From assembly GCA_036389375.1 (NCBI GenBank), contig DASVQA010000057.1:1-12032 (forward strand): DNA of 12,032 nt. Direction: 5' to 3'. How positions within the stretch are numbered: the stretch's first letter is position 1; each line of letters opens with the position of its first letter. The position numbers were made by a program, and so were the translations under genes. This stretch comes from QHXQ01 sp036389375 (GTDB lineage Bacteria > Acidobacteriota > Blastocatellia > Pyrinomonadales > Pyrinomonadaceae). The notes beneath the pieces were generated by a model. That model saw nothing but the letters and a program-made list of their open reading frames with translations. It was not told the origin of the DNA and made no database searches. Below are positions 1 to 5,830 of the stretch, piece after piece.

Positions 1-1034
1 TAGACCCAGAGCAGCTCCGTGCGATGCGGCTGTTGAAAACTCGGCGTGACGAGACCGGCGGGGCGGCGAAACTTACCGTTCCACGAGTGGACGAATTCGT
101 GCGGCAACAGACCCGCGGCCAGTTTCGCGCTCGCGTCGTCGAGCATCGTGCGTTCGGCGAGGCGGTCGTCGCTCGACTCGTGGTGTTCCAGACCGAAGCT
201 TGCGACCTGATCGCTCAGGGTGAACAAAAAGTTGTAGTGCCGATAGTGATGCGCGCCGAAGAGCGCCTGCGCTTCGGGAACGAGTTGTTTGAAGCCGGCA
301 ATGTCGCGCGGCTTAAAATTGAGCGCAGCCTCGCTGTCGGCGGCCACGTCTATCTCGTGGCGCACCGGCGCAGTGGCAAGCGGCAGCACGCGAAAGTTCG
401 CGCCGGCCAACAGCGGCGAATCAATCAACGTGATAAGCGAGACGGGTTGAAACTCTACTTCGCCACGCGCCTCGCGCGCTACATCGAGCGCCGTGCCGAA
501 CTTCCAACCGGCGGGCAGGCGTATCGTCGGCGTGAAACTTAGCTCCGTTGCCGGCCGCCCTTCCGGGTAGAGCAGCACTTGATTCCAGTTGATCACGACA
601 AGCTGCGCGCTCGCCGACGCGCCCGAAGAGAACCCTTCCGTCACGGCGGTGAGCAGATAGTCGAGCGCGACTTCGATGCTGCGCGCGCCGGCCGGGACGG
701 TCAGATGGAAGGCGAACATATCGGCCTGATCGCGCTGCCATTCGAGCGTCTGCCGGCCGGCGGTGATCTTCAGGTTGACCAACTCGGTGACGGGGCCCGT
801 CGGCCCGTGCTCGCCGGGAATCCACTTCGGGTAGAGCAGCGTCAACGCCCCCGGCTGCACGGGGATCGTCATGCGTGCGTGCAGGACTTTGCGCGGCGCT
901 TCGGTCGCGTCCAGCGTCAACTCAATGGGCGCGGCGGGCGGGGCGCTGTGCAGACGAGTTGTGCGCGCCGATGCTGCGGCGGCGGTGAATGCCAAACTCA
1001 AACACACGGCGAGGAAGGTTTTCACAGGTCTCAT
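1..1034 (-). CDS. M61 family metallopeptidase (glycyl aminopeptidase type), C-terminus outside window
   Basis: Seen: an uninterrupted minus-strand frame runs from the ATG at 1034 to the window edge, giving 344 residues with no stop. Residues 1-23 form a signal peptide (Arg/Lys start, hydrophobic core, AAAASA end), so the protein is exported. Residues about 35-200 look like the beta-rich M61 N-terminal domain. The zinc motif HEFVHSWNGKFRRPAG begins at residue 312: H312 and H316 are the zinc ligands and E313 the catalytic glutamate. The window stops right after TELLWV, just where family members place the EG motif carrying the third ligand. Family members are usually near 600 residues with a C-terminal PDZ domain, so about 40% should lie outside. 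Known: M61 enzymes are zinc aminopeptidases with a preference for N-terminal Gly or Ala. The start is supported by AGGAG at 1041-1045, six bases upstream. It follows rnz on the same strand after 141 bp but has its own promoter. The physiological substrate is unknown. Confidence 0.9.
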   Translation of the reverse strand, partial: MRPVKTFLAVCLSLAFTAAAASARTTRLHSAPPAAPIELTLDATEAPRKVLHARMTIPVQPGALTLLYPKWIPGEHGPTGPVTELVNLKITAGRQTLEWQRDQADMFAFHLTVPAGARSIEVALDYLLTAVTEGFSSGASASAQLVVINWNQVLLYPEGRPATELSFTPTIRLPAGWKFGTALDVAREARGEVEFQPVSLITLIDSPLLAGANFRVLPLATAPVRHEIDVAADSEAALNFKPRDIAGFKQLVPEAQALFGAHHYRHYNFLFTLSDQVASFGLEHHESSDDRLAERTMLDDASAKLAAGLLPHEFVHSWNGKFRRPAGLVTPSFQQPHRTELLWV

Positions 1035-1038
1035 AAGA

Positions 1039-1045
1039 CTCTCCT
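1039..1045 (-). promoter_or_regulatory. Ribosome binding site of the M61 peptidase gene
   Basis: Read on the minus strand this is AGGAGAG, ending four bases before the ATG at 1034. The AGGAG core is six bases away, a standard Shine-Dalgarno distance. It fixes the start of the edge-truncated peptidase gene. Confidence 0.7.
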
Positions 1046-1088
1046 GCGCGCGCTCGTCACGGGCGCTGAAATGGTAGCTTACGCTTTC

Positions 1089-1117
1089 ACTCTAAACCTC
1101 AACAGGGCCATTTTCAA
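1089..1117 (-). promoter_or_regulatory. Candidate sigma70-type promoter of the M61 peptidase gene
   Basis: On the minus strand TTGAAA (1117-1112) is followed after exactly 17 bases by TAGAGT (1094-1089). These match the -35 and -10 consensus at five and four of six positions. Transcription would start near 1082, giving a leader of about 48 bases to the ATG at 1034. This suggests the peptidase gene is transcribed separately from rnz. It is a consensus match only. Confidence 0.5.
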
Positions 1118-1124
1118 CGTGCGG

Positions 1125-1163
1125 CTAAAGGGCCACTTACGCGGCAAACTTTGCGGCCCTTAG
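1125..1163 (-). terminator. Terminator-like hairpin downstream of rnz
   Basis: AAGGGCC (1128-1134) pairs with GGCCCTT (1155-1161), and CTA/TAG outside it continue the stem past a single bulged A. The loop holds an inner perfect palindrome, GCAAA-C-TTTGC (1144-1154). It begins 12 bases after the rnz stop codon. Only a short T run follows the stem in the minus direction, so termination could be incomplete. Confidence 0.4.
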
Positions 1164-1175
1164 AACGCGAAGTAT

Positions 1176-2111
1176 TCAGGCCGCGCGCCGTGGGATTTCT
1201 AACGTCATAAAGTCCTGCGCCATGATCGTCTGTGGGAAGACGGCGCGGGCCTGGCGCAAAAGCTCGCCGGCTTCGATGGGGTTGCCGGGCGCGTAGCGCG
1301 GGCTGATGTGCGTGAGCACGAGTTGCCGCACGCGCGCCTGGCGGGCGACCTCCGCCGCGTCAGGCGCGGTTGAGTGCATACTCTGATGCGCCAGCTCTTC
1401 ATCTTCCGCTACGAAGGTTGCTTCGTGGATCAGCACGTCGGCGTCGCGCGCCAACGCGACGGAGTTTGCGCAGAAGGTTGTGTCCGTGCAGTACGCGAGC
1501 GCGCGCCCACGCTCCGGCGGCGCGCAAAGCTCCGCACCGTTGATCGTGCGCCCGTCCGCGAGCGTGATCGTCTCGCCGCGCTTGAGTCGCCCGTAGAGTG
1601 GCCCCGCCGGGATGCCAAGCTCGGCGGCGCGCTCAGCGTTGAAACGACCCGCTCTGTCCTTCTCCGTCACGCGATAGCCGAACGCGGTCACACGATGACG
1701 CAGGGGCTGACAACTGACCGCGAACTCCGCATCCTCGCAGAGCAGGCCCGGCTGCACCGTGCGTACCTGCACCTGCTCGCCGAGTCGCAGACGCGAGAGC
1801 TGCGCAGACATGCGGACATACTCGTCGAGGCCGGGGGGGCCGTAGATGTCTATCGGCTGTGCATTGCCGGCCATGCCGCAGGTCGCTAAGAGACCGAGCA
1901 GGCCGTAGAGGTGGTCGCCGTGCAGATGCGTGATGAAGATGCGCCGCAGTTGGCTGATGCGCAGGTCGGTGTGTTGCAGTTGATGTTGCGTTGCCTCGCC
2001 GCAGTCGAACAGCCAGACCTCCGCGCGCTGCGGCAGTTTGAGCGCCACCGCCGAGACGTTCCGCGCCTTGGTGGGCACGCCGGAGCTTGTGCCTAAGAAA
2101 GTGATTTGCAA
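1176..2111 (-). CDS. rnz: Ribonuclease Z (tRNA 3' endonuclease)
   Basis: Role (known): cuts the 3' trailer from tRNA precursors, in the cytoplasm, as a dimeric zinc metallo-beta-lactamase-fold enzyme. Seen: 311 residues, the usual length of the short bacterial form. The N-terminus MQITFLGTSSGVPT is a family signature. Zinc ligands fall at near-textbook spacing: H62, H64, D66 and H67 in THLHGDH; H139 in PLRHRVTAFGYR; D210 in CTDT; H268 in LTHISPRY. Also present are HEATF (H229) and HSTA (H246). Residues about 150-200 hold the substrate-binding exosite region. The start codon is TTG (2111-2109): it gives the family N-terminus, and I see no in-frame ATG close upstream. A TATACT -10-like box lies upstream at 2151-2156. 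Neighbours are zwf upstream, across a 334-bp gap, and the M61 peptidase downstream; neither suggests a shared pathway. Confidence 0.96.
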   Translation of the reverse strand: MQITFLGTSSGVPTKARNVSAVALKLPQRAEVWLFDCGEATQHQLQHTDLRISQLRRIFITHLHGDHLYGLLGLLATCGMAGNAQPIDIYGPPGLDEYVRMSAQLSRLRLGEQVQVRTVQPGLLCEDAEFAVSCQPLRHRVTAFGYRVTEKDRAGRFNAERAAELGIPAGPLYGRLKRGETITLADGRTINGAELCAPPERGRALAYCTDTTFCANSVALARDADVLIHEATFVAEDEELAHQSMHSTAPDAAEVARQARVRQLVLTHISPRYAPGNPIEAGELLRQARAVFPQTIMAQDFMTLEIPRRAA

Positions 2112-2150
2112 GACCGAGCTGTTTCCGCGTGAAATGATGCGAGCAGAAAG

Positions 2151-2180
2151 AGTATAACCAAAGAAACGATGAACGATGAA
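2151..2180 (-). promoter_or_regulatory. Candidate promoter of rnz
   Basis: Minus-strand TATACT (2156-2151) is a five-of-six match to the -10 box. The best -35 partner, TTCATC (2180-2175) with an 18-base spacer, is weak and lies inside the left arm of the long hairpin at 2175-2249. The implied leader before the TTG start at 2111 is about 35 bases. The leader contains GGAAA but no strong Shine-Dalgarno sequence. Confidence 0.4.
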
Positions 2181-2249
2181 TTAGGAATGATGAATGATGA
2201 GTTAAAGGCTTTTACTTCTTCATTCCTAATTCATCATTCCTAATTCATC
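2175..2249. repeat. Long hairpin built from 14-bp AT-rich tandem repeats
   Basis: A perfect 21-bp inverted repeat: the left arm is 2175-2195, the right arm 2229-2249, and the loop is 33 bases (2196-2228). The right side holds two exact tandem copies of CATTCCTAATTCAT (2221-2234 and 2235-2248). The complement of the same unit, ATGAATTAGGAATG, occurs at 2176-2189 and then decays into ATGAATGATGAG. The element is AT-rich in a GC-rich region and has no coding potential. This style fits a dispersed intergenic repeat or miniature element. It abuts the rnz promoter on its upstream side. Confidence 0.75.
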
Positions 2250-2374
2250 ATTTCCTGCAAACTGTTCGCCCAACGTTTTCAACCGCCGGCCGCGCCTTGC
2301 CATATCAGGTCATTGCTGGTAATTTCGCAGCCACCAAAGCATCGTTTCCCCCTAAGGAAAAGATGTATATGGCG

Positions 2375-2407
2375 AAGCCGGCTGCGTAGCGAGGGCGCAG
2401 CCGGCTT
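2375..2407 (-). terminator. Terminator-like hairpin downstream of zwf
   Basis: AAGCCGGCTGCG (2375-2386) and CGCAGCCGGCTT (2396-2407) form a perfect 12-bp, GC-rich stem with a 9-base loop, starting 38 bases past the zwf stop codon. In the minus direction no immediate T tract follows; a TTTT run appears only about 12 bases later. It is either an imperfect Rho-independent terminator of the gnd-zwf transcript or a REP-like palindrome. The remaining bases between it and the rnz promoter hold no gene that I can see. Confidence 0.5.
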
Positions 2408-2445
2408 GTCACTTTCTACGCAAAGGCTCTTTTAGCGCCCACGCG

Positions 2446-4086
2446 TCAGGCCTGCCCTGCTTCTTCAGCCTTAGCCTGCACCTTTTCACCCGTCTGCGTC
2501 GTGACCGGCTCGGCCGCCATTTTCGCGTCCTCATGGCTCTCGCGGAGTTTGCGCCAGTGATGACCGGCGCGCGCGAGCAGTTCATCGGCGGCGGCGGGGC
2601 CGTCGCTGCCGGCGGCGTAGCTGGGAAACTGCGGCGGCGACTGCTGCGCCCAGGCATCTTCAATCGGCGTGATCAGTCGCCACTCGGCTTCGGTTTCGTC
2701 GCGGCGCGTAAAGAGCGTGGCGTCGCCCTGCAAGGCGTCGAGCAGCAGCGTCTCGTAGGCGGCGGCGGTGTGTACGCCGAAACCCGATTCGTAGTTGAAG
2801 ACCATATGCACCGTGCCCGTCTGCATCTCCATGCCGGGCAGTTTGGCGGCGAGCGTAACGGTCATGCCCTCGTCCGGTTGGATGCGCAGCACGATACAGT
2901 TCGGCTCGATCTCCTCTTCCGCCGCGCGCGCAAAGAGCGTCTGCGGCGTGCGCTTCAGATGCACCGCGACCTCAGACAGACGACGCGAGAGCCGTTTGCC
3001 CGTGCGCACGTAGAAGGGCACGCCCGCCCAGCGCCAGTTCTCGATGCAGAACTCGACCGCCACATATGTCTCTGTGTTCGAGTCCGGTTTCACGCCCGGC
3101 TCGGCGCGATAGCCCGGCACGGCCTGACCTTCAATCTTGCCTGCGTCGTACTGCCCGCGCACTGTGCGCCGCGCCACGTCCTCCGGCTTCATTGGCCGGA
3201 TCGAGCGAAAGAGTTGCACCTTCTCCTCGCGCACGGAGTCGGCATCGAAGGCGACGGGTGGCTCCATCGCCGTGAGCGCGAGCAGTTGCAGCAGATGATT
3301 AGCGACCATGTCGCGCAGCGCGCCCGCTTCTTCGTAGTAGCCCGCGCGCCCGCCGACGCCGAGCGTCTCGGCCGCCGTGATCTCGACGTAGTCAATGTAG
3401 TTGCGATTCCAGACCGGCTCGAACAGCGAGTTGCCGAAGCGGAAGACGAGTATGTTCTGGACGGTCTCTTTACCGAGATAATGATCGATACGAAAGACCT
3501 GATGTTCGGCAAAGACGGCGGCGATCTCGGCATTAAGCGCCTGCGCGGATTTAAGATCGCGCCCGAACGGCTTTTCGATGATGATGCGCGACCAGCCGTG
3601 CGTCTCGTCGTGCAGGCCTGCCGCGCCCAGATGTTTGACGATGACGGGCGCAAGCGAGGGCGGCGTTGAGAAATAGAAGAGACGATTGCGCGTGCCATCC
3701 GGCGCAACCTGCGCGTGCAGTTGATCGAGCCGCGCCGACACTTCCGCATAAGTCGCGTCCGCCTGCAAATCGCCGGTCATGTAGCTGAGGTGCGGCGCAA
3801 ACTCCTGCCACCCGGCGTCGGTGAAATCATCAACGTCCTCGGACGCCGCCGTGCCCTCGCGCATCGTCGTGCGAAACTCTTCATCCGACCAGCCGGCTTG
3901 GCCGACGCCGAGCACGGCGAAGTTACGCTTGAGGCAACCGGCGTGAAAGAGATCGTAGAGCGCGGGGATCAGTTTGCGTTTACTGAGATCGCCGGACGCG
4001 CCGAAGATGACGATCACGCTCGGCTCAACCTGCGGCAACGATGCGCGCTCGCACGGCGCGACAACACCTTCAACTCTAGCTGACAT
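2446..4086 (-). CDS. zwf: Glucose-6-phosphate 1-dehydrogenase
   Basis: Role (known): oxidises glucose 6-phosphate to 6-phosphogluconolactone with NADP, the first step of the oxidative pentose phosphate pathway, in the cytoplasm. Seen: 546 residues. The Rossmann nucleotide motif GASGDLSKRKL is at 29-39, EKPFGRDL at 171-178, and the active-site signature RIDHYLGKE at 199-207 (D201, H202, K206). NHLLQ at 263 carries the probable catalytic base H264, and PFYVRTGKRL is at 357-366. Everything expected is intact. The family is usually about 480-510 residues; the excess is a leader of about 20 residues before the Rossmann strand and a charged Ala/Glu/Lys tail of about 30 residues after WRKL (511-514). 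The start is the ATG at 4086; the only upstream purine stretch is a weak AGG about 10 bases away. It lies 106 bp downstream of gnd on the same strand, so the two are probably co-transcribed through the 25-bp hairpin between them. Confidence 0.96.
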   Translation of the reverse strand: MSARVEGVVAPCERASLPQVEPSVIVIFGASGDLSKRKLIPALYDLFHAGCLKRNFAVLGVGQAGWSDEEFRTTMREGTAASEDVDDFTDAGWQEFAPHLSYMTGDLQADATYAEVSARLDQLHAQVAPDGTRNRLFYFSTPPSLAPVIVKHLGAAGLHDETHGWSRIIIEKPFGRDLKSAQALNAEIAAVFAEHQVFRIDHYLGKETVQNILVFRFGNSLFEPVWNRNYIDYVEITAAETLGVGGRAGYYEEAGALRDMVANHLLQLLALTAMEPPVAFDADSVREEKVQLFRSIRPMKPEDVARRTVRGQYDAGKIEGQAVPGYRAEPGVKPDSNTETYVAVEFCIENWRWAGVPFYVRTGKRLSRRLSEVAVHLKRTPQTLFARAAEEEIEPNCIVLRIQPDEGMTVTLAAKLPGMEMQTGTVHMVFNYESGFGVHTAAAYETLLLDALQGDATLFTRRDETEAEWRLITPIEDAWAQQSPPQFPSYAAGSDGPAAADELLARAGHHWRKLRESHEDAKMAAEPVTTQTGEKVQAKAEEAGQA

Positions 4087-4116
4087 GATTTGAACCTAAC
4101 CGAAACTTGTTGCGAT

Positions 4117-4178
4117 TCTTTGCGTCTCCCGCACCGTTCGCAAAAAAACTCACGCGAACGGTGCGGGAGACGCAAAGA
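4117..4178. repeat. Perfect 25-bp inverted repeat between gnd and zwf
   Basis: Arms 4117-4141 and 4154-4178 are exactly complementary over 25 bp, containing CTCCCGCACCGTTCGC on one side and its complement on the other. The loop is 12 bases (4142-4153) with a run of seven A, which is T7 in the minus-strand transcript. It begins 14 bases past the gnd stop codon and ends 30 bases before the zwf ATG, filling most of the 97-bp gap between stop and start. The T run is inside the loop, not after the stem, so it is not a classic terminator. It could be an mRNA-stabilising or processing hairpin, an attenuator between the two genes, or a mobile palindromic repeat. Confidence 0.85.
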
Positions 4179-4192
4179 GTGTGCGGACAGGT

Positions 4193-5671
4193 CTATTTAT
4201 TGTCCGCGCCTGCTGCGCCGTCGCTGCCGACAAGGTGCGCCCAATCGCTGTGGACGAAACCGGCGTCGGGTTTGTCCACGCGTTCGTAGGTGTGCGCGCC
4301 GAAAAAGTCGCGCTGCGCCTGCGTGAGATTTTGCGGCAGATCGGCCGTGCGGTAGCTGTCGAAATAGTTGAGCGCCGCCGCCATCGCGGGCACAGGGATG
4401 CCGAGGTGCTGCGCGGTCATCACGGCGCGTCGCCAAGCGTTCTGCGCGCGCCTGAGTGCTGCGCCAAACTCTTTGTCGAGCAGCAGGTTCGGCAGGTCGC
4501 GCTTGCGTTCGTAAGCCTGCATGATGGTGTCGAGGAAGCGCGCGCGGATGATGCAGCCGCCCTTCCAGATGCGCGCCATCTCCTTCAAGTTGATGTTCCA
4601 GTTGAACTCGCGCGAGCCGACCGCGATCAGGTGCATGCCCTGTGCATAAGAGCAGATCTTTGACGCATAGAGCGCATCATGCACGGCGCTGACCAGTTTT
4701 TTGCGGTCGCCGCGAAAACGGCGTGCGCGCGGCCCCTTGATCTTCTTGCTCGCCTTCATGCGCTCGTCCTTCATCGAAGAGAGCACGCGCGCATCAATCG
4801 CCGCCGCGATGGTCGGGATGGCAACGCCGAGGTCGAGCGCGATCTGCGCCGTCCACTTGCCCGTGCCCTTCTGGCCAGCTTTGTCGAGCACCAGATCGAC
4901 GAGCGGCTTATCTGTCTCAGGGTCTTTGGCCGTAAAGATTTTGGCCGTGATCTCGATGAGGAAGGATTCGAGCGGCCCGCGATTCCACTCGGCAAAGGTA
5001 TCGGCCAATTCGGCCGCGTCCATCTCCAACGCGCGCCGCAGCACGTCGTAGGCTTCGGCAATGAGTTGCATGTCGCCGTACTCGATGCCGTTATGCACCA
5101 TCTTGACGTAGTGCCCTGCGCCGTCCGGCCCGACGTGCGTGACGCACGCGCCGGAATCGGTTTTGGCCGCGATGGCTTCGAGGATCGGTTGCAGCGCCGT
5201 CCACGCGTCCGTCGAGCCGCCGGGCATGAGGCTGGGGCCGTGGCGTGCGCCCTCTTCGCCGCCGGAGACGCCCATGCCGACGAAGTTCAGATTCTCGGCC
5301 CGCAGCGCCGCCTCTCTGCGCTGCGTGTCTTTGAACCATGAGTTGCCGCCGTCGATCAGGATGTCGCCCGGTTCAAGCAGCGGCTTGATCTTTTCGATGG
5401 TCATATCGACGGGCGCGCCCGCTTTGATCATCATCATGATGCGGCGCGGGCGTTGGAGCGCGCGGACGAAATCCTCGAAGGTCTTTGTGCCGGTAAACTG
5501 ATGCCCCGCGCCGTACTTGTTGATAAAACGATCCACCCAGTCGCCCTCTAAATTCCAGACGGCGACGGGAAAGCCATGCTCCTCGACGTTGAGCGCAAGA
5601 TTCTCGCCCATGACGCCGAGGCCGATCATGCCGAATTGGGCCGGTGCTGCGCCTGTCTCTGTCGCTGACAT
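4193..5671 (-). CDS. gnd: 6-phosphogluconate dehydrogenase, decarboxylating
   Basis: Role (known): oxidatively decarboxylates 6-phosphogluconate to ribulose 5-phosphate with NADP, the third step of the oxidative pentose phosphate pathway, as a cytoplasmic dimer. Seen: 492 residues, the long form of the family. The Rossmann motif GMIGLGVMGENLALN is at 14-28, IDGGNSWF at 106-113, and GVSGGEEGARHGPSLMPGG at 134-152. The catalytic segment HYVKMVHNGIEYGDMQLI at 187-204 contains K190 and E197, equivalent to sheep K183 and E190. GTGKWT is at 269-274. The C-terminal FFGAHTYER (456-464), which contributes to the neighbouring subunit's site, is intact. The start at 5671 is an ATG with only a weak purine stretch (GAAGAAAG) upstream. 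The stop is TAG at 4195-4193. It is first in a probable gnd-zwf operon. The lactonase gene pgl, which acts between these two enzymes, is not in the window. Confidence 0.96.
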   Translation of the reverse strand: MSATETGAAPAQFGMIGLGVMGENLALNVEEHGFPVAVWNLEGDWVDRFINKYGAGHQFTGTKTFEDFVRALQRPRRIMMMIKAGAPVDMTIEKIKPLLEPGDILIDGGNSWFKDTQRREAALRAENLNFVGMGVSGGEEGARHGPSLMPGGSTDAWTALQPILEAIAAKTDSGACVTHVGPDGAGHYVKMVHNGIEYGDMQLIAEAYDVLRRALEMDAAELADTFAEWNRGPLESFLIEITAKIFTAKDPETDKPLVDLVLDKAGQKGTGKWTAQIALDLGVAIPTIAAAIDARVLSSMKDERMKASKKIKGPRARRFRGDRKKLVSAVHDALYASKICSYAQGMHLIAVGSREFNWNINLKEMARIWKGGCIIRARFLDTIMQAYERKRDLPNLLLDKEFGAALRRAQNAWRRAVMTAQHLGIPVPAMAAALNYFDSYRTADLPQNLTQAQRDFFGAHTYERVDKPDAGFVHSDWAHLVGSDGAAGADNK

Positions 5672-5759
5672 AATTTATTTGCTCAACTTTCTTCGTCGGA
5701 TGTGCAAACGGATAGCAGAACCCGCGTAGGCCGATAATAGAGATTCGCCCTTGGTTGGT

Positions 5760-5789
5760 TTGACTGCGGTTGCTGATTATTCTCATAAT
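5760..5789 (+). promoter_or_regulatory. Candidate sigma70-type promoter of the first TPR lipoprotein gene
   Basis: TTGACT (5760-5765) is followed after 18 bases by CATAAT (5784-5789), each a five-of-six consensus match. The start of transcription would be near 5796, with a leader of about 35 bases to the ATG at 5831. Confidence 0.55.
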
Positions 5790-5804
5790 GAGACACTTAA
5801 GCAA
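5776..5804 (-). promoter_or_regulatory. Candidate promoter of gnd (and gnd-zwf)
   Basis: Minus-strand TTGCTT (5804-5799) is followed after exactly 17 bases by AATAAT (5781-5776), four and five of six consensus matches. Transcription would start near 5769, leaving a leader of about 98 bases before the gnd ATG. It overlaps the plus-strand promoter at 5760-5789. Confidence 0.5.
5781..5793. promoter_or_regulatory. Small palindrome in the divergent promoter region, possible operator
   Basis: TCTCAT-A-ATGAGA has two perfect 6-bp arms around one central base. It covers the plus-strand -10 box and touches the minus-strand -10 box. A protein bound here would block both promoters. No regulator gene lies next to it, so the operator role is inference. 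Confidence 0.3.
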
Positions 5805-5830
5805 CTATTTTCCGAAGAGAGTTGGGTGCG

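Noticed and set aside
24..1163. Plus-strand and short minus-strand open frames across the M61 region
   Set aside because: They are Arg/His-rich, match no family and lie antisense or out of frame to the M61 peptidase, whose frame has a signal peptide, zinc motif and ribosome binding site. High GC content makes such shadow frames common.
2345..2360. Small hairpin TTTCC/GGAAA downstream of zwf
   Set aside because: The stem is only 5 bp and AT-containing; too weak to call a terminator beside the stronger 12-bp stem at 2375-2407.
2533..3669. 378-residue plus-strand open frame opposite zwf
   Set aside because: It is antisense to the conserved core of zwf; the sequence is low in family-like patterns and rich in Arg/Ala, as expected for a GC-driven shadow.
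5822..5830. TTG start adding three residues to the first TPR lipoprotein
   Set aside because: The purine-rich ribosome binding site (5814-5821) directly abuts the TTG, which is too close; spacing suits the ATG at 5831.
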